Shown in pieces: positions 35,656-48,169 of a DNA stretch of 64,000 nucleotides; the first letter of the stretch is position 1, and the number at the start of each line of letters is the position of its first letter. Origin of the DNA: Podocnemis expansa. Lineage: Eukaryota > Chordata > Testudines > Podocnemididae. Where the stretch lies: the NCBI GenBank assembly GCA_007922195.1, contig ML681971.1, forward strand, positions 16,054,253 to 16,118,252. Reading direction: 5' to 3'. The notes below the pieces were generated by a model. That model made no database searches, was not told the DNA's origin, and saw nothing but the letters and a program-made list of their open reading frames with translations. Position numbers and translations under genes: made by a program.

Positions 35656-37854
35656 TATTACTAATAATGCTGAAGAACCTCCAAAAACTCATTGTTCTGG
35701 TAAGGAACCAAAGGCTTTATGGTTATCAAAACCACAGCAAACTTCAGAACTGCAGCATTAGGCTGGAAGTACATCCTCCTCCCCCAAATATCATGATATT
35801 TCTTCCTTTTCTTTTTTCTGATCGGTCCAGAATTACCATAAGAAGGTCCGTTGTTATGGTAGCATAGTACTTTCATTGCTGGCCCCACAAGAGATGCTAT
35901 ATACATGTATAAACTATAATTAAAGAGAGGCTCATTCCCTAATTAAGCCCAAAAATCCAAGATTTGGACACCTCAGTAAACTTTAAATTTCAGATCTGGG
36001 GACTAGGTTCTGATTTCACTAACGCACTGAAGCAATACCCCAATTCCAGCTTCCAATGAACTTGGGAGAGTTTCAGATCTGGATCAGAATTTTATGGCTT
36101 CTGTTGAGCCACCACCCATGTCCAAGGCTTGTATTTCCTGTTTTCGTAGAGATAGTGGTTTAAAATACCATTTTGATACATTGAGTGGTGTTAAAATGTA
36201 GCAATATTGTTGAGGCTTCCTTCCCAGAACTGTTTAGTCTGCCACCGGTGAGCTTCTGAAAGGACACTGACCATAGAAGCGTCATTCTTCTCAGTTAACT
36301 AAAGGCACAATAGATATTTCACATAACTTCTTTCTCTGTTTTTAAAAGGACTGCATTTTCTTATAAGGATATAGTTACATATGCTAAGATGACAGTAATT
36401 GCTTCTCATGCTTCAGGGCATAGTCATGTTCCAGTTTAGGAAGGAATTCTTCTCTCACCCTATCCAATACAGACAGCCCAACTTCCTCTCATTATCTACC
36501 AATAATGGCCACAGGTCAAGGCAGATACTCTGGTTCTGACAAAGTGATGAGCTGATAGGGTACGGCAGATTCTTTGCTCCTACACTAATATCTCAAAATG
36601 TGCAAGAAATATTTCCTAAGAGTGGTGCTGTCAACCTCCCATATCACAGTTTGTAACTATACTAAGTCATATGGCCTGCCTAAATAAAGCTGGGAGTTGA
36701 GATCTGTCCCTTTTTACTGGAAGAGCTAAGAAAAGTTAACTGTGTCCAATATGAGGTACCCTCACTATTCCTGTTGCTTAACGAATTCTCTACTGGCTCC
36801 TCTAGTTATGGCTGAGATTAAGTGCAGTGGGATTGGTTGCTTTTTTATTTTTTACCTTTTAGTTTCTTTGGCCCTATCAGAGAGCAAAAGCATCAGGTAT
36901 TTTCCTGAACAGATATTTGTTGACCTATGTATACCTGGACATACAGATATTTCTTGACATATCACTCTGTGAATATCAAATCAGTGGAATGTACCCTAGA
37001 GGAGTTTTTAGGCGGAACCCTGAAAGAAGATGGATTCTTAAGTTTGTTTTAACTGGTTGGAGATTAATTTTGTTTTTGAATTGCTACCTTTCTTCTATCC
37101 TAGTGGCAACCATGGCCATGAGAGAGCACTGTATTTATGGAAGGACCTTGCTTCCTGCCTGCTGCCTTTTCAGGATTGCAGTATTAGGCATATTAATGAT
37201 CCTGGTTGCTGAAATACCCATTTTTATATTGGTTTGATATGTTGTCCCTGTCTCAATCCATTTTTCCTGAATAATCAGGGGCAGATGTGACATGAAAAGA
37301 CTGGGCGGGACAGGGTGAAAATAATTTAGTTTGGGTGTTTCTCTGAACATTTGCAAACTGAGCTGATTCTACCACCAGAGCAGCCTGCCTTGAGGAAGAA
37401 GTGCAGAGGCATGCACAATGAAAATAAAGTTGTTATATCTCCCATGACTCTTTCCACTTACACAATTTACTGTATATTGGAGTACACAGGCAACATTTTT
37501 TAAATCTAGTCTAGTTCAGTTTGATACTCTGCACAACGATTGGTGACCAATTCTTATTTTAGCCCATTGTTGATGAATTTTAGAAAGAAATACTTCCCCA
37601 AAAGCTGCTTTAGCTAGCCTTTCCTCCCTCCCATTTCAGAGCATATAGCATGCCTGCTGTTGCCTCAGAAACATCTAGTGCAATTAAAAATAAAGTAACT
37701 GATCACTAGAGCCAATGAACTTTGAACTGTGTCATAGAGATTGTTACATTCCTCCTTTATTTGATCTGTGCAGGATTCATTTGGTAAAGAAAGTTAACTA
37801 TTGCAGCTAAGATTAATGGGTTTCTGTGTCTAACCTCTCACATGTGATTTTGAG

Positions 37855-38056
37855 AAAAAAAGCAAGGAGTCCTGTGGCACTTAAAGACTAATAGATTTAT
37901 TTATCTTAAGTTCCACCTCTTTAAAGCGTCTGATGAAGTGGGATTTTCTTCCATGAAAGCTCATGCAATATATAAATCTGTTAGTCTTTAAGTGCCACAG
38001 GACTCCTTGCTTTTTTTGCTCTACCAGACTAACATGACTGCCCTTTGAGAACTTGG
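37855..38056. mobile_element. Penelope-like insertion, inverted pair with hammerhead-like core, 12-bp TSD
   Basis: 202-base insertion between perfect TGTGATTTTGAG duplications at 37843-37854 and 38057-38068. Left half is a minus-strand copy (gcaaggagtcctgtggcact...agatttattta); right half is a plus-strand copy with CTGATGA 37930-37936, stem 37938-37943 with 37949-37954 and GAAA 37955-37958, then the 3' tail to about 38050. Same architecture as 13837 and 30553. Confidence 0.82.
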
Positions 38057-38644
38057 TGTGATTTTGAGCGTGACCCTTTTTATGGACTCATTCCTTTTCC
38101 TTTGTGCAGGAGTATACTTAAATAACCATTTTATTCTCTGTCTGTACAAATGATTGGCCAGATCTCTAGCCCCTCTTAGCATGCAGCAGTTCCCATCATG
38201 ACATTTCAGGACAGATTTTTGAGAGAGTTCAGCATTCAATATGAACCCAACGTGCTGAATTCTGTTTAAAATCTGGAACATAATATAGCAATCATGGTTC
38301 CCAGTAGTGAGGTAGGCAGTGCAGACTTAACTTTCTCCAAAATTCAATGATTTTGTTTGATTTTTTGGGTAATTTTGTGCAAAAATCCAAGTCAGGTTTT
38401 ATTTTATCCAGGCTAGGTCACTTAGTCCTAGTAGTGAGCAAACCTGCGTAGGTCACAAGATCGGATTTGAGTTCTCTATAATCCCTTTTTGGCCTGGTGG
38501 GAATAGACCCCTCCAAACAAGGTTCGTAATGGAGAAGATGATGACCCTTATCGCTAGCGGGTTATAGAAAGGCAGGTGAAAGGGAACTAATGACTTTCTA
38601 TCCATCAGGAGGCTCCAGAAGCTTAAGTATTCTTGGCTATGAGA

Positions 38645-38716
38645 CATTTTAATATATATTAAATATATAATTATTTAATATATATTAATATATATTAGGA
38701 GCTATATATTAAATCT
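38645..38716. repeat. AT-rich simple sequence
   Basis: Runs of tatatatta/taatatata, self-complementary. Ordinary low-complexity tract. Confidence 0.7.
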
Positions 38717-39540
38717 GTAATGGTTTTATATACAGTCACACTGTTCTCATCCTGTATTAAGATCAGGCTCTTGGCTAGGATCAGTACAGCATTAGTTTAA
38801 TATCTCCTTGGTTTCACTGGGAGACTGTATCTTGCCCTTGCAGGGGAATGGATTTAATTATCTGAAAGATCTCTTACACCTCTAACTAATTTAATCCTCT
38901 TCATCATGCTCCTGTTCACAAACTCAGGTGTATATGGTCATGTAACATAAATCTGCTGGGGCTTGTCAGCAAAGATACTTGGCTGCAGAGTGAAAACCTT
39001 CTTGCCCCAGCACAGATAAAGTAGCTAAATAAATGCCCAGCCATAAAAGCAAAGCTCATTTTGAATAATTAATGTTGAAACACTGCAAGGTACTTACAGA
39101 ATTTCATGCAGATCTGATGATCAAAGTCACTAGCCGGTCCAAGTTGACACTCCAGTAGAATGTCCCCATCAAAGAGAAAATGCACAGGAAAGTCAGCAAG
39201 GACCACTGCAAACATTTGCTAAAGCTGTTTGACAATAGATTACGTTAAGTTCATTTCATTCCAGCAAGTCCCAAAAACCAAACAGAAAGAAACACACTAG
39301 TGTAGCTTAAGAACAAGGCAAATTTCTGAGCAGCCGTTAATCAGAACTGAATCAGAATGGCAGCTTTATTTTGCATTATAAAGTCAGAGGCTTTTGCCAT
39401 GTTGAAAGAATATTTGAAAAATATATAGATGAACAAAAGAAGTCTGTCTCTATAATACTCCCTCTATCTCTCTGTTATCCTGGCACCCAGCTGTAGTTAA
39501 CTGTAACTTTTATTATCTCTGTTCCTCCAAGTTCCTTAGA

Positions 39541-39640
39541 TGGAAATTTTCTCTAGTGGTGCTGGCTATATTTGAAGACAGGATACTAAACTACATGAAT
39601 TCGTCCAGTCCAGTATGGAAACTCCTATGCTCCTAAAGCA
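39541..39640 (+). mobile_element. CR1 LINE 3' terminal fragment
   Basis: ttgaagacaggatactaaac...agtccagtatggaaactcct matches the last bases of the 17340-17645 CR1 subfamily. It lies 160 bases before exon 3. Confidence 0.55.
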
Positions 39641-39803
39641 GTGGTGTGTAGAGTACAAGCTGTATATGTGATGTGCAAGAGTTTGCAACTTTGCAAAGTT
39701 GTAATGCTTTATGACTTGCCCTTTCCTATATTTTATATTTATGCTCCACTTCTAATGTGTGTCCCATTAACACACTCTTCTTTTGTGTCTTTTTCTGTTT
39801 CAG

Positions 39804-39970
39804 GTGCAAAGAGCTGAAATATGCAAAGGATCTCCCCCAGATTTCCATTATTTTCATCTTTGTGAATGAAGCTTTGTCAGTGATTCTGCGGTCAGTGCAC
39901 AGTGCTGTTAATCACACTCCAGCCCACCTCCTGAAAGAGATTATCCTTGTGGATGACAACAGTGATGAAG
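39804..39970 (+). CDS. GALNT17: GALNT17 coding exon (probably exon 3)
   Basis: 167-base exon after acceptor tttctgtttcag and before donor GTAAGG at 39971. Its first G completes the Lys codon of the previous exon; it ends with the first base of a Glu codon (phase 1). It encodes the N-terminal nucleotide-sugar-binding half of the GT-A fold: [20 protein letters not shown], the FxNE block that contacts UDP in this family, and [11 protein letters not shown], the strand and DD motif of the Rossmann-like core. It is separated from the previous exon by 22.7 kb of repeat-rich intron. Frame, splice sites and protein similarity all agree. Confidence 0.95.
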
Positions 39971-40499
39971 GTAAGGTGAGACGAGTTCATTAAGAAACAT
40001 TGATCAGTTGACCCCTAAGAAATCCACTGGTAGATTTGCTTCTCTTGAAGGAGTAAAACCATGTAAAGAGGTTCAGCATGATAGGCAAACAGTGGCTTCA
40101 TGGTGTGGAGAGACCAGGTGCTGTATAGCACATAATTCTTCACTCCCACCCCCAATCACTCAGAGCCATTCTGTCCACTGTAATGGTATCAGCAGAACTG
40201 AATCAAACTTCTAATTAGACTTCTACATACATTTCCAAGCAGTATGTATTTCAGGAGAACAAAAGGATCAATTTCAGTGGATTGGACAGAGAACCTTAAT
40301 TAATTATCATTGAAGTAATCCTCACAGCAGCACCCAGATGTCCCAGCTGAAATTGTGGTCCCATTATTATTAACCATGTAGTAAGAGGCAGACCCAGCCC
40401 AAAAACCCACATCCTCAGAAGCATTTGGGACCTTAACACCCATGGATTACAATGGGAGTTAGATGCCCCAATATCGCCAAGGATCTCAGCCTTATGCTC

Positions 40500-40720
40500 T
40501 ACATGTGCATTTGACCACCAGTCTGGGACTCCAGAGACTCCTGACTCTGTCACTGGCCTAGTGCATGACCTTGGAAAAACCATCATGCTCCATGCCTCAG
40601 TTTCCACATTAGTAAATTGGCAGTCGTGATACTAACCTCCATGTATGAAGAGCTTTGAGATTTAGAGATGAAAAGCACTGCATGAGAGCTAGATGCTATT
40701 GTTGTTAATAATGCATTCAC
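40500..40720 (+). repeat. MIR/CORE-SINE-like or L3-like fragment
   Basis: Shows the common amniote sequence gcatgaccttggaaaaaccat, catgcctcagtttccacatt, agtaaattggcagtcgtgat and gagctttgagatttagagat...gagctagatgctattgttgtt. Old. Confidence 0.55.
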
Positions 40721-42992
40721 AGGCAAAAGGTAAAAAGGGAAACAGAGAAGAGAAGCAACTATCTTGTAGCAGATGAGGGACTAAAGCCTTGGTTCCTTGT
40801 GTCCTATCCATTGGACCCATCTGTTCTCAGTTTCTCTTGTTAAATTTTCTTTTCTTGCCTTTGAGATTCTAAGTCTGCTTGGATTTTGAGGTTTTGTGGG
40901 GTCTGTGCAGGTATTCAGATCCAGATTATTCCTCCGTTCTTGGTTCTAAATGTTCTCTAGTTTTACAGTGTGTACAGTGCTCCATTTTTAAACATTTATT
41001 GGCTTTTAAAAAGCTTAGTGAAGAGCAACAAAGTGTTAAATCATCATTATCATTCCCCCTTTCCTTTCTGTTGCATACACTGAAATAATAGAACAATCAT
41101 GGCCTCTATATCCTGTGGTACATTATGGCTGGAAGTGAAGAATTTGGTGATGACAGCTGATTTTTCATTCCAAAAATGGTTGAGAGGTTGCATTCAAGAT
41201 GAAACTCTAGACTAAAGTTAGCAACTCAAGCCTTTTAAAATAATGCTACCATAATAAGCACCATAGAAAGATGATGAATTATATTTGTCTATGGGAAAAA
41301 TAATGATGGTTGACTCCTTTAGCTGATGGAAATCAATATAGCTTCATTGAAGTCAACAAAAATCTTTGGTGAATTACACCAGCCAAGCATTTCTCTTCTC
41401 ATCTGAAAAACCCATTGTGACTGGTAAAGAGAGGTGAAGTGATTTCTGTTTGTAGTCTTTGGTATATCCCTATTTGCAGGAAAAAAAAAAATCTTTGAAA
41501 ATATCCAAATGAAATCCTCCATGTAACCCATGAAGTTACAATCCAGTAACTGGCCAGAAAGTGAAGTATGGCTTAAATGAGAACTTACGTGTATTAGTTA
41601 TTTATTGTCAATAGTCCCTGCCATATGCAAAGAAATATATGTCTAAACAGTCTCTTTCAGCCACTCAGTATGCAGCACAGAAGCGAATATTGTAACAAAT
41701 GCTATTGGTAAGCTCTGGAGACACTTATGAAAGGAGTAGGACAATGAATTGAATCCTTTTGGGAAAAAAAAAAAACATTGCTCCCTTGAATAGCAGAGAT
41801 TGCAGCTGGCAAGGAGAATACAAAATTAAATAACTCTCATTCCTTATCTGCTGCTGAGATTTAAAGGCACCAGCTTCACTGGTGGCTGCACTGAGGGAGA
41901 CTGTGCTAACTCAGTAGTCACAGCTTTTTATGGGCAGGTCAGAGGGTGGATAGAAACTCGAGCATTATTCAGTTGGTGTAGGGAAGGGGGGGGGCAGCCT
42001 GAGTTTGGCTAACTTCAGTGCCCCTAAGAGCTTTAGAAAGTGTTGGCTTGTTTTGCTGTACATTCCCATTTCCCTTGCAGCATCCCTCAGCAGGAGTCAC
42101 CAAGGTAAGCCAGATAACCTTGACACTGCCCTTTTGCAAGATGCCAAAATACTAATAAATTATACAGAGGCACCCCACGCAGCCATGCTGCTGACACACA
42201 CCCAAGCAGCCGCAGTGATTGAAAATAGTAACTTTTCATACTTTAAATACTACAGAAATGGGTATTATAAAAAGAAGAAGGTTTTTACTAGGAAGTACTT
42301 CCAGATTCTACACTCTACAGTTTGTGCTAAGTAATGATTAATTCTACAGAAATCCTAGCAGTAAATAGAGGACATAGTTAATGTTGTCTGGTTGTGACTT
42401 TAGTGACTGTGATTAATGCTGATTTGTTAGAGGAAAGGGCAGATTGACTTTGTGAGGGCCTGTGTTTATGCGGGTATATGGCTTTCATCACTGATCAGTG
42501 ACCAAGATTTGGGGCACCAAATTTCATACACCTGAAAGGAGCCTGATTTTTCACATGGCAGACGCTCTGCCTTTCAGATATATCCAGTTGGGCACCCAAA
42601 CCTTAGGAACTAAAATCATTAGTGGCCTTTGGAAAATTTAGGTTCTATTATCTGATTTTCATATTTTGGAGTTAGGTTTATGTGTCTGCACAAAATACAA
42701 AAAAACTTTGTAATTACATAAAGATGGAGTTAAGGTTAAGAGAGTAAATTTCAGTAATTTAAGAGTAAACTACCTTACAGGTGTGTGTTAATTATCCCCA
42801 GATCAAGTGTAACAAACCCAGGAAACTGATAATTAAGATTACACTTAAAAGAAATCCCAGTGCACAGTTAAGGCACTCACACATCCTTATCTCTGTCCCG
42901 TGGGTACACTATCCAATAACTATACAGTTATGAGCAAGGCATTTTGATGTTTGTGATTCCAGATTAGAATAATTTTTCCAGAGGAAGGAGTT

Positions 42993-43018
42993 AAGTGCCA
43001 TAGGACTCCTTTGTTTGA
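42993..43018 (+). repeat. Penelope-like 3' trace
   Basis: aagtgccataggactccttt followed by gtttg matches the 3' part of the Penelope-like family. Next to it a 20-base unit (tttttaaaggcacattggt/agt) is repeated twice (43019-43058). Confidence 0.4.
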
Positions 43019-43818
43019 TTTTTAAAGGCACATTGGTTTTTAAAGGCACATTAGTTTTTTCTTCTTCCATGGTATTGCTGCTCAGTGGCCAACACAGACT
43101 TATTCAATTGTACTACAGAGATATATTAAATGTAACAATTCTTAGTGTGCATGCCTAAATTGTAAACAGACAGAAACTCAAATGTACTGCAGCAAAATGT
43201 TCCTCCCCGAGAGGAACAAAGAGAGTTTCCATTTTAAAACTTTTTCCCGTTGAAACTCACACTACACAGACTTGTTTTGTACTTGCCTTTGGTTTTTTGT
43301 CATCTCCAGCTTATAATTGCAAAGACGCTACGGAGCCTGTGTTTCTGGGTGATAACATATTTCCTAGGTTGCTGGAGGCATATAGCAATATGCCCCTGAG
43401 ACACTATATTATCTCACTGTCACACGCCTTGTTTGAGGCCCTTGCTTATGCATCACCTGCCTTTCTGTGGTCTGTCTGTAAGTGTTTTTAATCTGAAATA
43501 ATATCTCTCCAAAAACAAAACCTCATACTGTAAAAGAAAATTTTAAGATAAAAGGCTACGTAAAATACCTAGGACTATTCAGTGATGTGTGGGACCAGTT
43601 GCAATTGACCTCACTGTGACACTATTAGTGGTGACTTGGGTATATTATTATCTTGCTCCACAATTCATTTGAGCAACAACAGTGTTCCTGTGTGTTTTTG
43701 GTGGCTGACTGTTTTACACGTTTGGAGGAACAGTGAATTATAAAGAGGATGGTTTTTGTATACTTGAATGGAGTAAAAAGCTGTGTTCCCAGACTTCTTA
43801 GCCAACATAAATCCTAAG

Positions 43819-44290
43819 AAAAACAAACAAGGTGTCCTGTGGCACTTAAAGACTAACAAATTTATTTATTACATGAGCTTTCGTGGGAGCAAATCCCACT
43901 TCGTCAGACACTTTGAAGATGAGGATACTTACAGAATGGAAGGAAATAAATGCAGGGGAGTGTAAGTCATGGGAACAGGTCACACTGTAACAGCAAATCA
44001 AAGCAGTTGTAAAGATTCAAACATTGAGGAACAGCACATAGAGCAAGATGAGGTCAAATCACCTGTTGTAGTGAGAGAAAAAACAAAGCCTGTATGAAGT
44101 CCTGAGGCAATGCACCAAATTTGCAAATAAATTCAATCGCTGCAGCTTCTCTTTGAAGCCTTGATCTAGTATTCATCTGTCTGAGCACAGCAATTAGCAA
44201 ATCATTAATGGAGTGATCCAGGCTAAGGTTGATAATGGAGTGGAAATTGTTGACATGTCTTCAAGGGCAACTCTACCATGGGCCCAGATG
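43819..44290 (-). mobile_element. Penelope-like element, 3' end with ORF remnant
   Basis: 472-base minus-strand copy. Reading the minus strand, an in-frame remnant (44235 down to about 44063) gives HSINDLLIAVLRQMNTRSRL, QREAAAIEFICKFGALPQDF and then a stop, followed by a 3' UTR that includes CTGACGA, a stem, GAAA and the usual gtctttaagtgccacaggac. The remnant corresponds to the C-terminal end of a Penelope-type polyprotein, after its GIY-YIG endonuclease. Flanks atcctaag (43811-43818) and atgctaag (44291-44298) match 7 of 8. Confidence 0.72.
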
Positions 44291-44317
44291 ATGCTAAGCC
44301 AATGTAATGGTCAGTTA

Positions 44318-44438
44318 TGAATAGTGTAGTGGCTAGTGCTTCTGCTTAATATGCAGAAGGTCCTGGGTTCAAGTCCCAGGGGGTTGGACTCAATGATCTC
44401 ATGAGGTCCCTGCTAACCCTGTGATTCAATTCTATTCT
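44318..44438 (+). mobile_element. tRNA-derived SINE with CR1-like tail
   Basis: A-box-like TAGTGTAGTGG at 44322-44332 and B box GGTTCAAGTCC at 44366-44376, inside a tRNA-like arm structure (ctgcttaatatgcagaagg, then cctgggttcaagtcccagg as a T-arm). The 3' part gttggactcaatgatctcat...gaggtccctgctaaccctgt ends in gattcaattctattc, which is the CR1 3' tail. Turtle Pol III SINEs are known to borrow CR1 tails for mobilisation. It begins about 28 bases after the Penelope-like copy. Confidence 0.75.
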
Positions 44439-46335
44439 ACATGACCCTCCTCATCCACTGTGTGTACTATACTTCTGAGCATCTTGCTCCTTACTGCTGC
44501 TGAAAATCAACCCAATATCCTTATGGCCAAAATCTTTATTACTAGCTGATGGGCTAATAAAACCTTCTAAAGTGCTGTATAGTTCAGCCTTCAGTAAAAC
44601 TGATATCAGTTAGTTGGCAATGTTAAAAGGTCTTGTATTGAGACTTTGTACCTCGTTAAAATTGTCTGGTCATCAGTAGTGATATGTAAGCACAAACTGT
44701 TGTTGTTACAAAGTGCACAACAGAATTCACCAGAACTGTGGTCAGTTCTCTGAACTGCAGGACATTTCCTCCCATGCTCTAATTTAGCATGAAAGTGTGA
44801 AAACAGCAAAGCCAAAGGCAGGGTAACCAATTTACATGAACACCAACTTCAACTTCCCCTGCCATTTGTTCAAGTCATCGAATGTCTGGCATGCTGTTTC
44901 TGAACCCCTCAAACTTATTACATAATGCAGCTCTGGCCTTTGCTGCAAAGATGCATTATTATGGGATAAAACATCTCTTAATTTATATAACAAGGAAGAA
45001 ATTTGCTGCTACTGACCTAAATGCAATAAGCCTGAATACCCCAGCTCAGAGCCACATGTTCTGATGATGTCATGTTGGTGGGCATTGAGTTATTTTCCTG
45101 TTATGCTAATGTCACTCACTAAAATGATTGCTGAACACAAAAAGGCATGGAAAAATTAGAAATAATTTTCTGTGATTTTTGGTTCAGGTTAGATGTGAGA
45201 GTGACTTTTGATTTACAGACCAACAGAGTTCACCTAAAGGTGCTACAAAATCAATCTCTGCAGGAACTGAGTAGTGCTGTCAGTGAGGGCTTCACAGATC
45301 CCAGGCTGGCAGGGGGGCGGAAGGCAGCTGATCAATAATTGGATAGACATGGCTGTGAATTTAATAGAAAGTGAGGGTTCCAAAATCTCAGATTCCTACT
45401 AGTTCCCACCCACCTATTTCTAGGAATGGAAGTCTAGGTCATTTAGTGAAACTTCGTTTCATTGAAGTCTGTGAGAATTTTGCCACTGACTTCAGTAGGA
45501 CTAAGATTAACCCCTTATACCTGCATCTGAGTTTGACAAATAGGATCTGTCTTGATAATGAGCTAATTCAGGGCTTCAGTTCTGGAGGGACTGAGATTTT
45601 CTTTTAGGTGCCCATCTCAATAGTGACCATCAGTCTTGGCCACCATACAGTTCCTGTTTATTTACCAAATGAATCCTGTGCAGATAAAACAAAGAAAGAA
45701 ACACTGCACACAAACCTGTTCTTGCAGGATTGTCACAGCCAGTCCAAGAGGTTTGTATAAGCCTCTTATTGAAACCAAAGCAGAATTCTCAGCCAGTTGA
45801 GGTTCACCCATCACTAACATTAGGTTTGCTTTGCAGCTGGGGATGTGAATTGCTGCTTGGGTAAACATATCTGCATTAACTGGACTACTGAAAACAGAAG
45901 TGAGGCCATGGTGGTCTGGCTTCAGCACAGACTGTACAAGCAAGTAGATCCTTGGGGTTCAGGCTAGTATGTTCTGCCTATGCTGTAGCCTTGTGGCAAC
46001 ATCTTTGTCTATTTTTAGCATGTCAGCAAGCATACAGCTAGTGTGGTTATGTCTACACAAGCTGCCACTCACATTCCTGGCTGCAGTACAGGTATGTCAT
46101 AAATGGTTTATTAATTTTCCTCCTCTCTGTCACTCTCACCCTATGCATAGAACTTCTATTAGCATTTTTCCCATGTGCCCTCCCCTTTCCATCAGAGAAA
46201 GTCTTAAAAATGTTTAATCTGGCCCATAAATCCATGAGATGCAACATTAATGGCATACTTTTTGAAAAAAACATGTCAGAAGCTGATGCTACACATGCAG
46301 GGCTTTGTCTGTCAAAAACCTCTGTCTGTCTCTTT

Positions 46336-46698
46336 GGCTGTGTTCCCACACAGTGGGTTATTTCAATATGGTTGTTTTGAAACAACTGTATATCGAAATA
46401 ACGCTTATTTCGAAACCACTTATTTCGAATTAACAAAATGTTAATTCGAAATAAGGAAAAAAAGCCGGAATCGAAATAGCGATTCCGGACAACAGTTATT
46501 TCAAAACAACTCACCGTCGTTTCAAAACAACACGTTCACACGGCGTTGTTTCGAAACAACCATTGTGAAACAACGTTGTTTCGCCCACAGACTAGGTTTA
46601 ACTTGTTTCGAAACAACCGTGTGTCGTGTGAACAGCCAAAACCTTATTTCGAAACAACCTCCATTGTTTCGAAATAAGGAGGCTGTGTGAACACAGCC
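46336..46698. mobile_element. MITE with TTTCGAAA palindrome array
   Basis: 363-base element with inverted termini GGCTGTGTTCCCACAC and the near-exact complement GTGTGAACACAGCC, possibly flanked by TTT (46333-46335 and 46699-46701). Inside are many TTTCGAAA-containing palindromes (gtttcgaaacaac, ttatttcgaaataagg) in both orientations, and a perfect 9-bp hairpin CCGGAATCG 46465-46473 with 46480-46488. No coding capacity. The 3-bp duplication would suit a PIF/Harbinger-type element, but the class is not settled. Confidence 0.7.
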
Positions 46699-47315
46699 TT
46701 TGAAGCTTCTCACAGAAGTATGTCATCTTCATAAAATATTGCTTTCCTATGAGTGGCTCAGCATGCAACTGAAGTTGCAACAATTATATGTGTATGTGAT
46801 GCAGATGCTTTGAGTTGCCAAGTCGTCCCTCTTCTGCCCTTCTTCCCTATTTCAGCATAAGATAGACCCTGTACCTGCGGGAAATGGCTATACGAGGAAG
46901 AACAATGCCGAAAAGACACTCTCAGGAAAGCACTATTTTAGGTGCTTGGAAGAATGCTCGTAAGAGAGGGAATAGCTGGAGCCTTTTCCTTTTGACTTCT
47001 CTGGCCAAGCATAATGGAGGAAATTTACTGTTTACTCCTCTGTTTTCCATTGCCATGTTTTCTTAAAGTAGTGACATACTTTGCCCTCATGTCTGTAACT
47101 GTTCTGACCTTGTATTGCATTAACGGTGATATTTTTCTGCAATGGGGAGAAATAAGTCAATAATCCTTCCACAGGAATTCCTAGATATGCAGGGGCATTG
47201 GCCATAAGGTAATATCATGGAGCCCTTGAGCTCTGCAGAAATGAGGGTAATCCTCCAGCAACTTGTTTTAATCATATGATGTCAGCAGTCTGTCTTGCTC
47301 CGTAATAATAAAACT

Positions 47316-47520
47316 TAGCCCTTCTATCGCACTTTCCATGAGTAGATCTTAAAGTGCTTTACAGTGGATGCAAGTATCAGCCTTTTAGAGACGGGAAACG
47401 GACTCATGAAGACATGAAGTGATTTGCCCAAAGATGCCAGGCAAGCCAGTGGTAGAACTAGGAACAAAACCCTGATACCTGAGTCCTGGTCAGTCTTCCA
47501 TCCACTGCGTCACACTGCCT
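47316..47520 (-). repeat. MIR/CORE-SINE-like or L3-like fragment
   Basis: Reverse-oriented pattern: tcttaaagtgctttacagtgg, gacgggaaacggactcatga, gaagtgatttgcccaaagat, gccagtggtagaactaggaa and tccatccactgcgtcacact. Its right end is duplicated in tandem (47491-47680). Confidence 0.55.
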
Positions 47521-47680
47521 CCTTTACACAGTGGCTATACAGTGTGCTTCCTTTACACATGTAAACTCCTACTTCGAAATAAGTGCAGTCCTCCATCCAC
47601 TATGTTAAACTGCCTCCTTTACACAGCGGCTATACAGCGTGCCTCCTTTACACATGTAAACTCTTACTTTGAAGTAAGTT
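47491..47680. repeat. 95-bp tandem duplication
   Basis: The unit beginning cagtcttccatccactg at 47491 is followed by a second copy beginning cagtcctccatccacta at 47586. The two 95-base units differ at only a few positions and include cctttacacatgtaaactc and the first TTCGAAATAAG/TTTGAAGTAAG of the adjoining MITE. Confidence 0.75.
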
Positions 47681-48169
47681 ATTTTAAAATGAGTTATTTC
47701 AAAATAAAATCCTTATTTTGACATAACTTAAATCAAAATAAGCAAATATTTAATTGAAATAAGGGAAAACCTCAAAGCAAAATAGCATGTCCGGACACAG
47801 GACTTGCTATTTCGCTTCAGGAGAGGGGCAGCATGGGAGATGTGGCAACATGGCCCCCTTGCTGGGCCATGCCCCCACCGAATATATGCAAAAAGGAAAG
47901 CACTCTGGGAAGGAGAAGGGCAAAAGTGTTATTTTGAAATAACCATTATTTTGAAATAACACATCCGAACGGCATTGTTTTGAAACAATCATTTCAAAAC
48001 AAAGGCTATTTCGCTTTCATGTGAGTTTTATTGTTCCAAAACAATGTGCTTTATTTCAAAATGACAGGGTCCTATCATTTCGAAATAAAGAAACGTTGTT
48101 CGGACATGACAACTTTTATTTTGAAACAGCAGTTGTTGTTTCGAAATAAAAGCCTCATGTGGACATAGC
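47655..48169. mobile_element. MITE with TTTCGAAA palindrome array, second copy
   Basis: Same group as 46336-46698. The right end reads catgtggacatagcc, complement of GGCTATGTCCACATG; the left terminus is obscured by the tandem duplication. It has many ttattttgaaataa/tttcgaaat palindromes and a hairpin at about 47780-47815 (aaatagcatgtcc with ggacttgctattt, one mismatch). The middle, 47820-47930, is GC-rich and unrelated to the first copy. Confidence 0.6.

Larger units (their letters stand above)
17113..39803 (+). other. GALNT17 intron 2
   Basis: 22.7 kb intron. Outside the listed repeats I recognise nothing in 19040-21315, 22745-24640, 24765-25665, 26495-28050, 29100-30535, 31755-34930, 35660-37840 and 38070-39540, apart from low-complexity patches (AT-rich 38645-38716, T run near 25360). 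Any regulatory elements here are not visible by eye. Confidence 0.8.

Noticed and set aside
46045..46100. MITE terminus ttatgtctacacaagctgcc
   Set aside because: Single terminus without a partner within a plausible distance.
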